Made by a program: the position numbers and the translations under genes
Notes under the pieces: generated by a model
The model's database searches: none
Seen by the model: only the letters and a program-made list of their open reading frames with translations
Told to the model about the DNA's origin: nothing
Source of the DNA: JBDSTZ01 sp039927975
GTDB lineage: Bacteria; Pseudomonadota; Gammaproteobacteria; Burkholderiales; Burkholderiaceae_D
Direction of reading: 5' to 3'
NCBI GenBank assembly: GCA_039927975.1
Contig: JBDSTZ010000305.1
Span: 1-5,953 of the forward strand
Length of the DNA: 5,953 bases
Shown here: positions 5,815-5,953 of the stretch, one piece after another
Numbering within the stretch: the first letter of the stretch is position 1
Layout of the letters: each line of letters begins with the position of its first letter

Positions 5815-5837
5815 CGTCTGCCGGATCACGGCAGGCG
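5815..5837 (+). repeat. Stable hairpin in the leader of the gene at 5894
   Basis: CGTCTGCCG (5815-5823) pairs with CGGCAGGCG (5829-5837) as a 9-bp stem with one G-U pair and a GATCA loop. It lies about 55 nt before the start codon and is followed by a pyrimidine-rich run (about 5864-5880). No known riboswitch class could be matched by eye. Confidence 0.45.
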
Positions 5838-5883
5838 ATTCGCCGAGCCACGAGCGACGCGGATTTTATTTTTTCTCTCTATC

Positions 5884-5888
5884 GGAGG
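5884..5888 (+). promoter_or_regulatory. Strong Shine-Dalgarno sequence (GGAGG)
   Basis: GGAGG stands 5 nt before the ATG at 5894. It is the best ribosome binding site in the window and fixes the start of the final, truncated gene. Confidence 0.8.
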
Positions 5889-5893
5889 TTGTC

Positions 5894-5953
5894 ATGTTTG
5901 ATTCCGCACGCCGTACCACGGCCCTGCCCACCCTGTTGCTCACCCTGTTGCTA
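5894..5953 (+). CDS. N-terminus of an exported protein (partial, cut by window end)
   Basis: Only 20 residues are visible: MFDSARRTTALPTLLLTLLL. A short N-terminal region with two arginines followed by a Leu/Thr-rich hydrophobic run is typical of a signal peptide, so the product is probably secreted or outer-membrane bound. The start is set by GGAGG at 5-nt spacing. It is divergent from the sugar dehydrogenase, which allows a shared sugar-use role, but the function cannot be told from this fragment. Confidence 0.75.
   Translation, partial: MFDSARRTTALPTLLLTLLL

Larger units (their letters stand above)
5381..5893. other. Intergenic region between divergent genes
   Basis: This 513-nt stretch separates the minus-strand dehydrogenase gene from the plus-strand gene at 5894. 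It holds two AT-richer islands (about 5465-5510 and 5760-5890) that look like promoter or leader DNA, and a GC-rich middle (about 5515-5700) in which I see nothing recognisable. Short open frames on both strands have no credible ribosome binding site or protein-like sequence. A 19-codon plus-strand frame starts at 5700 (MLKPHASVWCSG...) but has no support. Confidence 0.6.

Noticed and set aside
5760..5893. c-di-GMP, cobalamin or guanidine riboswitch in the leader of the last gene
   Set aside because: None of the conserved core sequences of these classes could be found; only a simple hairpin is visible.
5713..5901. Plus-strand open frame of 62 codons overlapping the start of the final gene
   Set aside because: It lacks a ribosome binding site, and it runs through the hairpin and the GGAGG of the real gene.

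Overview
The window is GC-rich (roughly two thirds G+C by eye), with compact bacterial genes, short overlaps and long antisense open frames typical of high-GC DNA. Codon style and protein types suggest a betaproteobacterium, plausibly Oxalobacteraceae (Massilia/Duganella-like). This is an inference from gene style and cannot be confirmed without a search.

Layout. Positions 1-50 hold what may be the 3' end of an upstream plus-strand gene. A perfect 9+9 bp inverted repeat (93-118) lies just before a three-gene plus-strand operon: a short YtrA-type GntR repressor (128-520), a polytopic membrane protein of unknown function (517-1326, 4-nt overlap with the repressor gene), and a secreted M23-type metallopeptidase homologue with an N-terminal DUF3887-like domain (1347-2357). 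The repeat is the likely autoregulatory operator. YtrA-type regulators usually control ABC transporters. None is visible here, so the signal-controlled output appears to be a membrane protein plus an envelope peptidase.

A 257-nt gap (2358-2614) contains a small hairpin, a nested inverted repeat surrounding a consensus TATAAT and followed by a T-rich run, and a strongly C-rich, G-poor leader. It precedes a cytosolic GAF - degenerate GGDEF - EAL protein (2615-4390). All the EAL catalytic residues I can check are present, and the GGDEF signature is replaced by GATQF, so this is predicted to be a c-di-GMP phosphodiesterase and not a cyclase.

The phosphodiesterase gene converges on a minus-strand Gfo/Idh/MocA oxidoreductase (4424-5380) closely resembling L-arabinose/D-galactose 1-dehydrogenases, the first step of non-phosphorylative sugar oxidation. 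It is divergent, across a 513-nt gap (5381-5893), from a gene beginning at 5894 with a strong ribosome binding site and a hydrophobic signal-peptide-like N-terminus, cut off by the window end. The gap carries candidate promoters and hairpins but no convincing gene.

The three units (envelope operon, c-di-GMP signalling, sugar oxidation) look like independent transcription units. No mobile element, CRISPR array, tRNA or rRNA is visible. The least ordinary items are the YtrA-type operon without a transporter and the regulatory DNA before the phosphodiesterase.
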